NCBI GenBank assembly: GCA_002392275.1
Contig: DGGQ01000031.1
Span: 1 to 29,685 of the forward strand
Direction: 5' to 3'
Length of the DNA stretch: 29,685 nucleotides
Source: Treponema sp. UBA3870
GTDB lineage: Bacteria > Spirochaetota > Spirochaetia > Treponematales > Treponemataceae
Shown here: positions 15,792-22,864 of the stretch, piece by piece
Numbering within the stretch: position 1 is the first letter of the stretch
Layout: every line of letters begins with the position of its first letter
Notes under the pieces: model-generated
The model's database searches: none
What the model saw: only the letters and a program-made list of their open reading frames with translations
What the model was told of the DNA's origin: nothing
Position numbers and translations under genes: made by a program

Positions 15792-17225
15792 TTAAAGCTT
15801 GTCTATCAGCATGGAACACTTGCCGGATGGAATCGGTAGTGTTTTTTTCTTGTGGTCCAGAATGTTTATCGTAAAGTAGTACAGTTTTTCGCTTTCCATC
15901 TGGATTTCCCATCCCCTTGTGCTCTTGTTGCTCAAAATTGTAATCAGGTTGCGCTTGAGGGACAGCTTTTCAATTCCCATAATCTCCAGACTTGGAATAA
16001 CCCAGTCTACGGTCTTTCGGGGCAGGCTGATTTCAAGTCCAATGATGTTTTCTATCATCAGCGCGATTGTGGAAAGTCCTACAAAATGCAGGAAACGCTT
16101 TCTCGGGAAATCTGGTTCGCCCTTTAGCTGCGCAGGACCTTCCTTTGTCGGAAGATATGCTTCGTACAGGTCGCCCTTCTTTTTTTCGTCAAGCGGACTA
16201 AGCCCTTCCAGAATATAGTACAGATGGCGGATTGCACATTCTCGTGCAAAGGCATACTGCTGGTATTTTTCCAGCCCCTTGATTACCATAAAGTTGAAAG
16301 GAAGGAAAACGGACCCCTTGAATCCTTCTCCAGTTTCCTTGAACTCTGGACTGTCCACACTCAGCGACGGGAATGGGTGGTCTGTCCCAAATGTCTCCGG
16401 GTTGGAAAGATGTGCAATCAGCATGTCGGCACGGTCTGCATTTGGAAGTTCGGCAAGAAGCGGCCAGAATCCGGCTATGGTTTTTGATGAAAGACGCTGC
16501 TCGTCCTTGTCAAGATCGTGGTAGAACTTGGTCTCTGGATTCCACATCAGCGAGTTGATTCGGGTCTTCAGGCTGAAATACATCTTTTTGTACTTGAAGC
16601 CAATGTCCTTGTCGTTGAGTATGTCCCCAAGCGCGGACATGTGTGCTGCGTTGATGGCCATGCACGAGTTGAAATCAACAGGATAATAGGTCCCCTTGCG
16701 CGGCGAGTTGAACATATTTGAAAACTCAAACGGAACCGAGTAAAGACCGTTTTCCTGCTTGAACGTCCTGTCAATCCACTCCATGTATTTTTCCAGAATC
16801 GGCATGACGTCCTTTACACGGCGTTTGTTCGCTGACTTGTGGTAAAGGTTGAACTCCGCCCATGCGAATAGTGGAAAACCAATTCCCTCCGGATTTTCCT
16901 TGGTTGTTATGGGTGTGTTCGTTTTTGTGTCATACTTCCACCGGATTGCACCGTTTTCTTCCTGCCGCTCGTAAAAGTAGTCTATATTTTTGTTCGCGGG
17001 GAAATTTCTGTTCGAGTAGACTAAGAAAAAGGACGAAAATATGGCCTCGGACTGGTCAAGTATGTACTTTCCGTTCACGGGATAAATAAACAGCCCATCG
17101 GCGGACTGCTCCCCCGAGGACGGATCAATCCAATAGTCAGACAGCCAGTTCCAGGTTTTGTCATATATGTCCACAAAATCCTGGTCGTAAAAATGTATCT
17201 TCGGAAAATCGCGCTTATTTAACAT
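15792..17225 (-). CDS. (alpha/alpha)6-barrel glycoside hydrolase, GH63/trehalase-like
   Basis: A 477-residue cytoplasmic enzyme without signal peptide. The pattern is that of six-hairpin glycosidases of the GH63/GH37 group: LDQSEAIFSSFFLVYSNRNF, then GIGFPLFAWAEFNLY, YYPVDFNSCMAINAAHMSAL, AGFWPLLAELPNADRADMLI, and GEGFKGSVFLPFNFMVIKGL. The last 80 residues look like a small beta domain. Likely substrates are trehalose, mannosylglycerate or alpha-glucans; the sequence does not decide. AGGAG before MLNKRDF fixes the start, 12 codons inside the longest frame. It is the first gene of an operon with ppx and ppk, which suggests that carbohydrate turnover and polyphosphate are controlled together. 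Confidence 0.75.
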   Translation of the reverse strand: MLNKRDFPKIHFYDQDFVDIYDKTWNWLSDYWIDPSSGEQSADGLFIYPVNGKYILDQSEAIFSSFFLVYSNRNFPANKNIDYFYERQEENGAIRWKYDTKTNTPITTKENPEGIGFPLFAWAEFNLYHKSANKRRVKDVMPILEKYMEWIDRTFKQENGLYSVPFEFSNMFNSPRKGTYYPVDFNSCMAINAAHMSALGDILNDKDIGFKYKKMYFSLKTRINSLMWNPETKFYHDLDKDEQRLSSKTIAGFWPLLAELPNADRADMLIAHLSNPETFGTDHPFPSLSVDSPEFKETGEGFKGSVFLPFNFMVIKGLEKYQQYAFARECAIRHLYYILEGLSPLDEKKKGDLYEAYLPTKEGPAQLKGEPDFPRKRFLHFVGLSTIALMIENIIGLEISLPRKTVDWVIPSLEIMGIEKLSLKRNLITILSNKSTRGWEIQMESEKLYYFTINILDHKKKTLPIPSGKCSMLIDKL

Positions 17226-17295
17226 ACTGCTCCTACGGGATTTTCTCAGAATCCTTTGCATATTCCGGAAAATTTTACCTTTTTCTTTAACCTAG

Positions 17296-17301
17296 ATTAT
17301 A
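17296..17301 (-). promoter_or_regulatory. Extended -10 box of the glycoside hydrolase-ppx-ppk operon
   Basis: On the minus strand TGATATAAT, a perfect TATAAT with the TG of an extended -10 element. The -35 region is poor, as is common for this class. The leader would be about 65 bases. It lies 21 bases from the divergent -10 box of the GatB-like gene. Confidence 0.5.
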
Positions 17302-17328
17302 TCACAACTATTGTAAAAACGGTATAAT
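17301..17328 (+). promoter_or_regulatory. Promoter of the GatB-like/asparaginase gene
   Basis: ATCACA, 16 bases, TATAAT. It overlaps the region of the divergent hydrolase promoter, so one bound protein could affect both directions. Confidence 0.5.
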
Positions 17329-17381
17329 TTTAAAAATTTTTTTCAAATTTTAATGGAAAACCATTGACAATGGGAGACAAT

Positions 17382-19796
17382 ATGTTTAAGCCAGTCGTCT
17401 ATCTTGAAGTAAGGGTACTTTTGTCAGCCGTTCCGGGAGTTTTTTCGGTCAACTCCAACCGCCAGGGGGCAAAGGACATTTTAACGGTCAAAGCTGAGTT
17501 CCAGAAACGAAACAATGCCGCCAAAAACATAGAGTCGGTAGAAATCCAGACCGCCGCCTTGAGAAAGGGGAACTCGCTGATTCGCGCCCTTGGTGGAAAG
17601 TCCTATGATTCGATTGAAGTCGAAAAACTTACAGCGGACATACAGATTCCACCGGACGACAAGGAGTTTAGTGGATTTTCAATAAAAATAGGCGAGGGTG
17701 GTGCGATTGGGATAATGTTCCACCACAAATCAAAGATTATTCCGATTGAAGAGTATAGAATAGAAGAAAACATCGGTCATCTTACACGCAGCGGGGGAAA
17801 AATCCACACGGACTGGACATACGCTGGCTGTCCTTCGCTAAGAATCAAGACCGCCCCTGTTTTTGAACTTGGTGAAGAGGCGGAACTCTTTTTGCAGGAA
17901 CTCTACACTGTCATGGCCTACCTGAAACTTTTGACCGGTGGACTTGGGGAGGCATCGTTCAGGTGTAACGCATACACTTCTCTTGCGGAATATCCTAACG
18001 AACCGGAGTATACGGTAAAGCTCCGTAACCTTAATTCCTTCAATTTTGTAAGAAAGGCTGTCAACTCGGAAATCAGCAGGCAGGAAAATCTTTTAGCATC
18101 TGGGACAAAACTCGAAAGCGAAAGCCGACTGTGGATTGAGGAGACCAACACAACAAAGGCACTCCACGAGCGTGCTCTTCCCAAAAAACAGTTTGAAAAG
18201 CTGAATCCGACGGTTTTTGTTGATTTGTCGAACTCTGGTGGCGGCACAATAGAAATGGAGCTTCCATCCGCCAGACGCGAGCGTTTCCAGAAGGAATATG
18301 GACTTTCACGGCTTCGCGCACAGTTTCTTTGTTCTGAAAAGGACCGGGCGGATTATTTTGAAACGGCAGTAAGGGATGGCGCGGAACCACTTCTTGCCGC
18401 AAGATGGATGGCAGGGGAACTGATGGGGCTTTTGAATCAGAGACGCACGCCAATAAAGCAGTGCAAAGTCACAGCGGAAAATTTCTCCCAGATTATCAAA
18501 CTCATGTCGCAGGGAAAAATCCACAGCGGAATTGCAAAAGATTTGCTTGCACGAGTTTTTAAGACAGGTGAAAATCCTCTGGATGTTGTCCAGCAAAATC
18601 AAAAATGGATTCAACTTTCATCCGCCGAAGAACTGGAGCCTTTTATTCAAAAAGCGATGGACGAAAATCCACAGAGCGTTGCGGCACTCAAAAACGGACA
18701 GATGGCTCCGCTTGAACATTTGACTGGAGATGTAATGAAGGCAAGCGAAGGTCGTGCGGTTCCAAGTGTTGTCAAGTCACTGATTAAGGAGAAGTTAAAA
18801 ATTTCTGTGGTCTATGTTTTGACCATGGGTGGAGCAATCACGGCAAAAAAATTGCCAGACGGAACAATCGCAGCTGGAAATCCTGAATCAATAAAATCAA
18901 TTCTCGGTGACAAAGAAATTCAGCCTGTGCAGATTACTCCTGTCCGTGCGGTCCTTAGTGAAGAAATGGAGCCTGCTGATTTTGCGAAACTGATTTCCGA
19001 AATAAAATGCAGAATGGAAACCGGATTTGCGGATGGAATTGTTGTAACTCATGGGACGGACACAATTGCATACACGGCATCGCTTTTGTTCTGGCTTTTT
19101 TCGTCAGCGGATGTCCCGGTGATTTTGAGTGCGTCTTCAAATCTTCCAAACGAAAGCGATGAGGCAAAGGACAATCTGAAATTCGCAATCCAGATGGCAC
19201 GGGAAAAGAAAAATGGAGTCTACATGGCATACAAGTGTTGCCTTTATTCTCCATTGAATTTAAAATTTATCAGCGGAATGGAAAACGAATTTGCAAACTG
19301 GAATCTGGACAAAAAACTTTTCAGACTGGAAAACACAATTTCAAATTCATTCATGTCGGTGCAGTCTCCTGACAGCGAAGTGATTGCGCAGCTTTTGAAC
19401 GAGGCGGCATCAAAAATGGCAGTCATAAAAATCTATCCGGGGCTGAAGGCAAAAAGATTGAATGCCTTAATCAATTCCGATGACGACATCAAAAACATAA
19501 TTGTTGAACTGTATGCGTCTGGAACTGTCAACATGCGAGACAGCGATTATTCATTGAAAGATGTTCTGATTAACGGAAAAAAACATGGCGTACATTTTTA
19601 TTGCACATCGCAGCAGGAATGTAAAGTTGATTTTTCAAAATACCAAACTTCGCTGGAAGTCTGGAGGGGCGGTGCAGTGCCAATGGATATTTTGACAACC
19701 GAATCTGTTGTGTCACTTTATTTTGCCGCAAGCATAATCGCCGATGATGATTCCGAAGTGAACCAGCTGATTGAAGAATGTATTGAGGCTTTGTGA
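17382..19796 (+). CDS. GatB-like amidotransferase subunit fused to asparaginase-like domain, catalytic residues altered
   Basis: An 804-residue fusion. Residues 1-470 follow GatB/GatE: YLEVRVLL (family GLEVHVQL), YRIEENIGHLTRSGGKIHTD, YTVKLRNLNSFNFVRKAVNS, then the helical tail (LPSARRERFQKEYGLSR) and YqeY-like end (HSGIAKDLLARVFKTGENP) that grip tRNA. Residues 474-804 follow type I/II asparaginases, with TMGGAI for TGGTI and a preserved HGTDT (557-561). Key positions differ: GatB His in EVHV is Arg11, the Cys-rich zinc segment is missing, the Glu of the LIEIVTEPD motif is Arg154, and the asparaginase nucleophile Thr is Ala485. In archaea GatD (asparaginase-like) and GatE (GatB-like) work as separate subunits. 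I infer a tRNA- or ligand-binding protein rather than an amidotransferase. GGGAG before MFKPVVY fixes the start. Confidence 0.85.
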   Translation: MFKPVVYLEVRVLLSAVPGVFSVNSNRQGAKDILTVKAEFQKRNNAAKNIESVEIQTAALRKGNSLIRALGGKSYDSIEVEKLTADIQIPPDDKEFSGFSIKIGEGGAIGIMFHHKSKIIPIEEYRIEENIGHLTRSGGKIHTDWTYAGCPSLRIKTAPVFELGEEAELFLQELYTVMAYLKLLTGGLGEASFRCNAYTSLAEYPNEPEYTVKLRNLNSFNFVRKAVNSEISRQENLLASGTKLESESRLWIEETNTTKALHERALPKKQFEKLNPTVFVDLSNSGGGTIEMELPSARRERFQKEYGLSRLRAQFLCSEKDRADYFETAVRDGAEPLLAARWMAGELMGLLNQRRTPIKQCKVTAENFSQIIKLMSQGKIHSGIAKDLLARVFKTGENPLDVVQQNQKWIQLSSAEELEPFIQKAMDENPQSVAALKNGQMAPLEHLTGDVMKASEGRAVPSVVKSLIKEKLKISVVYVLTMGGAITAKKLPDGTIAAGNPESIKSILGDKEIQPVQITPVRAVLSEEMEPADFAKLISEIKCRMETGFADGIVVTHGTDTIAYTASLLFWLFSSADVPVILSASSNLPNESDEAKDNLKFAIQMAREKKNGVYMAYKCCLYSPLNLKFISGMENEFANWNLDKKLFRLENTISNSFMSVQSPDSEVIAQLLNEAASKMAVIKIYPGLKAKRLNALINSDDDIKNIIVELYASGTVNMRDSDYSLKDVLINGKKHGVHFYCTSQQECKVDFSKYQTSLEVWRGGAVPMDILTTESVVSLYFAASIIADDDSEVNQLIEECIEAL

Positions 19797-19802
19797 GAAT
19801 TG

Positions 19803-19840
19803 CAATCCGTAAAAACTAATTTTTTTATGGTTTCGGATTG
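19803..19840 (+). repeat. Inverted repeat after the GatB-like gene
   Basis: CAATCCG and CGGATTG, 7 bp, enclose 24 mostly A/T bases. There is no T-tract after the stem, so it is not a standard terminator. Its right arm overlaps the -35 box of the next gene, which makes an operator or weak attenuator possible. Confidence 0.35.
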
Positions 19841-19866
19841 AAAATCAACTGGGCAAATTATATTAT
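19838..19866 (+). promoter_or_regulatory. Promoter of the JetD-like gene
   Basis: TTGAAA, 17 bases, TATTAT. It gives a leader of about 20 bases. The gene can therefore be expressed apart from the GatB-like fusion upstream. Confidence 0.58.
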
Positions 19867-19892
19867 TAGTATATAAAAAATGGGGACAAAAA

Positions 19893-21236
19893 ATGACTGT
19901 TGGGGATATTAAAAAAAAGGCATCGGAATTTTTTACGGAATATTTAAACCACACGATAGACATCTGTTGTGTGAACGCGGATAAAAAAGATGTGGACGAT
20001 GATTTTTTTCCGCTGGATATTTCAAAAAACTTTTCCAGACTCAGCGACACATTTAAAGAACATTCCCAGGAAACGCTTGAAGTTTTTTTGCACAGCAAGA
20101 ACAAAACAGGTGTCGGATATTCGCTGGATGTTGAATATGTCAACACAAGAAGCAACGGTCGCAAAAGTATAATAAAGAGTGTATATTTTGAAAACGAAAA
20201 TGATTATCTTGATTTTATAAATGTAAAAAGCCGCGTGGAGAATTTAAAATTCGCTTTGGCAATTCTGTCGATGGATAAAGTTCTTCCACCGACAGAGCTC
20301 AGAGGATGGGCAAAAAAACATGTAAAGGATTTGACCGCAGTATATGAGGACGGAGCTGTGTTCTGGCATAACATAGGTCAGTGTGCTCTCTGGGTGAACA
20401 AAAATACAAAGGGACCTCTGCAATATATCCCCGCCGAATTTGTTGCCTCAAATAAAAAATTGATTCAGTCCCTTTTCAAAAACGGTGAAGCCGAAATACA
20501 GATTGTAAGTGCACAAAAAAAACTGGAGCCGCAAAACAAGAGTCCAGCAAAAAAAATACTTGAAGAAGCAGAACATGTGGTGGAAAAAAATGAGGTTGAA
20601 TCTGTGGCGACTGAAAATATGGCGCGTGAATCAAAACCGTTTTTTATAAGGTTCCGTTCTCTTTCCGCTGACAATCCGCTGAAACTTGGAAGGCTCGTTC
20701 CAAAAGAAGTCTCATTGCAGCTTGATGATTTTGTCCACCTGAATCAGACAAATTTTTTAAAGGAAATCACCACCGTTTTGATTGTGAACGATGAAAGTGT
20801 TTTTCAGAATTTTCCAAAATCGGAGCATGTTCTTTGCATTTATGGTCCCGACTATGCCGTTAACGCATTGAAACTTTGCGAATGGTTTTCACGTTACCAG
20901 CTGATTTATTTTGGAGACATAAGCGAACATTGCTTTGATGTTCTCTCCGCATTCAGAAACACATGGATGAAAACAGAAACAATCTGTATGGATGGAAACA
21001 CTTGGGAAAAATTTGTTGGAAGTACTGTGCCTGGTTCACATTTGAAAAACAATGTAGTTCCTAAAAATCTGAATGAGTCGGAGAAAAATACTTTTCTTTC
21101 TTTGCGTCTGACCTCCGACAGAAACAAACTTCCACAGGAAAAAATTCCCATGGACTATGCGCTGCAATTTTTGGATGCTATAAAAATCTGCGGTCAGGAA
21201 GAAAAGCTGACCGCAGAAGAAAATGTTGAATCCTAA
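19893..21236 (+). CDS. JetD-like protein (DUF3322 + DUF2220), orphan Wadjet-type Toprim subunit, altered catalytic residues
   Basis: A 447-residue cytoplasmic protein that matches JetD in order and spacing. Residues 1-200 resemble DUF3322: FFPLDISKNFSRL, DVEYVNTRSNGRKSIIKSVY then FENENDYLDF, and GPLQYIPAEFVASNKKLIQS. Residues 201-248 are a charged linker longer than usual. Residues 249-435 resemble DUF2220/Toprim: FFIRFRSLSAD, LIVNDESVFQNFP (family VTENEINFLAFP), CIYGPDYAVNAL, LIYFGDISEHCFDVLSAFR (family YWGDIDTHGFAIL) and a tail with LTSDRNKLPQEKIP. In Wadjet, JetD is the topoisomerase VI-like nuclease that cuts plasmid DNA. Here the expected Glu is Asn299 and the second Asp of GDID is Ser344, so cleavage may be lost. 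JetA, JetB and JetC are absent nearby. GGGGA precedes the ATG. Confidence 0.75.
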   Translation: MTVGDIKKKASEFFTEYLNHTIDICCVNADKKDVDDDFFPLDISKNFSRLSDTFKEHSQETLEVFLHSKNKTGVGYSLDVEYVNTRSNGRKSIIKSVYFENENDYLDFINVKSRVENLKFALAILSMDKVLPPTELRGWAKKHVKDLTAVYEDGAVFWHNIGQCALWVNKNTKGPLQYIPAEFVASNKKLIQSLFKNGEAEIQIVSAQKKLEPQNKSPAKKILEEAEHVVEKNEVESVATENMARESKPFFIRFRSLSADNPLKLGRLVPKEVSLQLDDFVHLNQTNFLKEITTVLIVNDESVFQNFPKSEHVLCIYGPDYAVNALKLCEWFSRYQLIYFGDISEHCFDVLSAFRNTWMKTETICMDGNTWEKFVGSTVPGSHLKNNVVPKNLNESEKNTFLSLRLTSDRNKLPQEKIPMDYALQFLDAIKICGQEEKLTAEENVES

Positions 21237-21238
21237 TT

Positions 21239-21255
21239 GCAAAAAAGGATTTTGC
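21239..21255. other. Small hairpin between convergent JetD-like and GH43 genes
   Basis: GCAAAA and TTTTGC form a 6-bp stem with a 5-base loop in the 19-base gap between the two stop codons. It could weakly terminate in both directions, but neither side has a clear T-tract. Confidence 0.3.
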
Positions 21256-22758
21256 TTAGGACCAAACAAATTTTGTCCACGATGTTTTTCCATCTGGGGC
21301 TGCGTTTGCATAGATAGCGAGTATTGTTCCAGTGAATCCACATGCGACTTCGCTTGAAAGAAATTTTGTCTGTCCTGTTGATTCAGAAACTTTTCCTTCG
21401 GCGGATGCTGTTAAAAAATAATTGTCACGGTCGCTTTGAATTTTTAGCTCAACTGTTTTTCCGTCAACAAGAAATTCTTTTCCTGGGACGCAGTGGCCTC
21501 CAATCACAAGTTTTGTTCCTGCAAAAATCTTTCCATTGGACTTTCTGATGTACGATGCATAAAAATCTTTTTCCGTAAGATAGGCTGTTATTCCTGCTTC
21601 CTGATTTTCTTCCATCGAATCAACAAAAACGGTGGCCTCCATTTTTCCGACATGCTCTTCCTGTCTCATGCCAACAAAACTTGCCTGTCCGCATGTTCCC
21701 AAAAAATCACCATGGCCTTTAATCTCAACAGTTTTTGTGTCGGAATCAATTTTATAATTTTCATAAATTGGAAGACGAAGATATACGGCACGGTTTTTGT
21801 TCAAGGTCCAATGGTATTCTGGATAGGCTGGCTCAGAAAGTATCGTGCATTTTCCGTTCTCCAATTTCCACTGGGCGCGACATGTTCCATCATCTCCAAC
21901 TTTTATCCAGCCATTTTCCGTCCAGAACACGGGTTCCAAAAAAGTTTCGCGCCCCAAATTATGGAATGTCAGATACTGACCAATCTGGCGGAATGCAAGA
22001 TGGACCATGAACCATTGTCCGTCCGGGCCTTCAACTAAATCCGCATGACCAGCTCCCTGAATGTGGTAGCCTCCAAGATTCCGGTTTGTCAAAATTGGAT
22101 TGAATGGACACATTTCATACGGCCCCCAAATATTTTTGCTACGGAGCATACATTCCATGTGGCCATATTCTGTTCCACCTTCCGCGACCATCAAATAATA
22201 ATATTCATTTATGTGGTAGACGTGTGGACCTTCAAGATAACGACCGCCGCATCCTTTTGAAATGCACTTCGCCGGTGAGAGTGTTTTTCCAGTCGCAATA
22301 TCAATTTCGCAAAGCGATATTCCTTCCTCTCCAAAATCATCTGTTCCGTTGCTGACAAAATAAGTTTTGTCGCCATCAAAAAGCAGTGAAGGATCGATTC
22401 CACCCCGTTGAACTTTTATTGGGTCTGACCATTTTCCAGAATGAATGTCGTCGGTCCACACATAAAAATTTCCAAAATCATTGCTCACGTTTGTCACGAC
22501 AACATAAAAGCGGCCATTGTTGTAGCGGATTGTTGGTGCGTAAATTCCACCGGATGCTTCCACTCCACGCACATCCAACTGAGACTGTCGCGTAAGACAG
22601 TGCCCAATCTGGTTCCAATGCACGAGGTCTCCGCTCTCAAAAATTGGTAGACCTGGAAAATATTCGAATGTGCTGTTCACCAAATAAAACTTTCCATTGG
22701 CGGCGCACACACTTGGGTCGGGATAAAATCCCCGGACAACAGGATTTACGCAAATCAT
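21256..22758 (-). CDS. GH43 family beta-xylosidase / alpha-L-arabinofuranosidase
   Basis: A 500-residue intracellular GH43 enzyme without signal peptide. Residues 1-300 are the five-bladed propeller with the base Asp14 in FYPDPS, the pKa-modulating Asp122 in GIDPSLLFDG, and the acid Glu176 in YLEGPHVY. Other family sequence is YFPGLPIFESGDLVHWNQIG and GGIYAPTIRYNNGRFYVVVT. Residues about 320-500 are the C-terminal beta-sandwich usual in GH43 enzymes acting on xylo-oligosaccharides. It probably releases xylose or arabinose from imported oligosaccharides of plant hemicellulose. GGGAG before MICVNPVV fixes the start, 21 codons inside the longest frame. No transporter or regulator of xylan use is next to it. 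Confidence 0.93.
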   Translation of the reverse strand: MICVNPVVRGFYPDPSVCAANGKFYLVNSTFEYFPGLPIFESGDLVHWNQIGHCLTRQSQLDVRGVEASGGIYAPTIRYNNGRFYVVVTNVSNDFGNFYVWTDDIHSGKWSDPIKVQRGGIDPSLLFDGDKTYFVSNGTDDFGEEGISLCEIDIATGKTLSPAKCISKGCGGRYLEGPHVYHINEYYYLMVAEGGTEYGHMECMLRSKNIWGPYEMCPFNPILTNRNLGGYHIQGAGHADLVEGPDGQWFMVHLAFRQIGQYLTFHNLGRETFLEPVFWTENGWIKVGDDGTCRAQWKLENGKCTILSEPAYPEYHWTLNKNRAVYLRLPIYENYKIDSDTKTVEIKGHGDFLGTCGQASFVGMRQEEHVGKMEATVFVDSMEENQEAGITAYLTEKDFYASYIRKSNGKIFAGTKLVIGGHCVPGKEFLVDGKTVELKIQSDRDNYFLTASAEGKVSESTGQTKFLSSEVACGFTGTILAIYANAAPDGKTSWTKFVWS

Positions 22759-22789
22759 TTTTCTACTCCCAGAAACAAAAGTCCCATAC

Positions 22790-22818
22790 AATTTAGAAAA
22801 ATATTTGTCCGTTGCCAA
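22790..22818 (-). promoter_or_regulatory. Promoter of the GH43 gene
   Basis: On the minus strand TTGGCA, 17 bases, TAAATT, in the 106-base gap after the cardiolipin synthase gene. The leader would be about 25 bases. Confidence 0.5.
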
Positions 22819-22864
22819 CATAAAAAAATACAGAATTTTATTTCAAATTTTTTGAGTCTTGTCT

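Noticed and set aside
17364..17381. TTG or earlier ATG (17370) as start of the GatB-like fusion
   Set aside because: The GGGAG ribosome binding site lies inside this stretch and serves the ATG at 17382, which also matches the usual GatB N-terminus.
17382..18791. A bona fide GatB of the GatCAB amidotransferase
   Set aside because: The EVHV histidine, the zinc cysteines and a conserved active-site glutamate are replaced or missing, no gatA or gatC is adjacent, and the chain continues into an asparaginase-like domain.
19803..19840. Rho-independent terminator after the GatB-like gene
   Set aside because: The stem is only 7 bp with a 24-base loop and is followed by AAAATCAAC rather than a T-tract.
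19893..21236. A complete Wadjet plasmid-defence operon
   Set aside because: No JetA, JetB or JetC-like gene is in the window; the flanks are the GatB-like fusion and a GH43 enzyme on the opposite strand.
21493..22038. A 181-codon frame on the plus strand opposite the GH43 gene
   Set aside because: It is a shadow of the GH43 coding sequence, which has intact catalytic residues on the minus strand.
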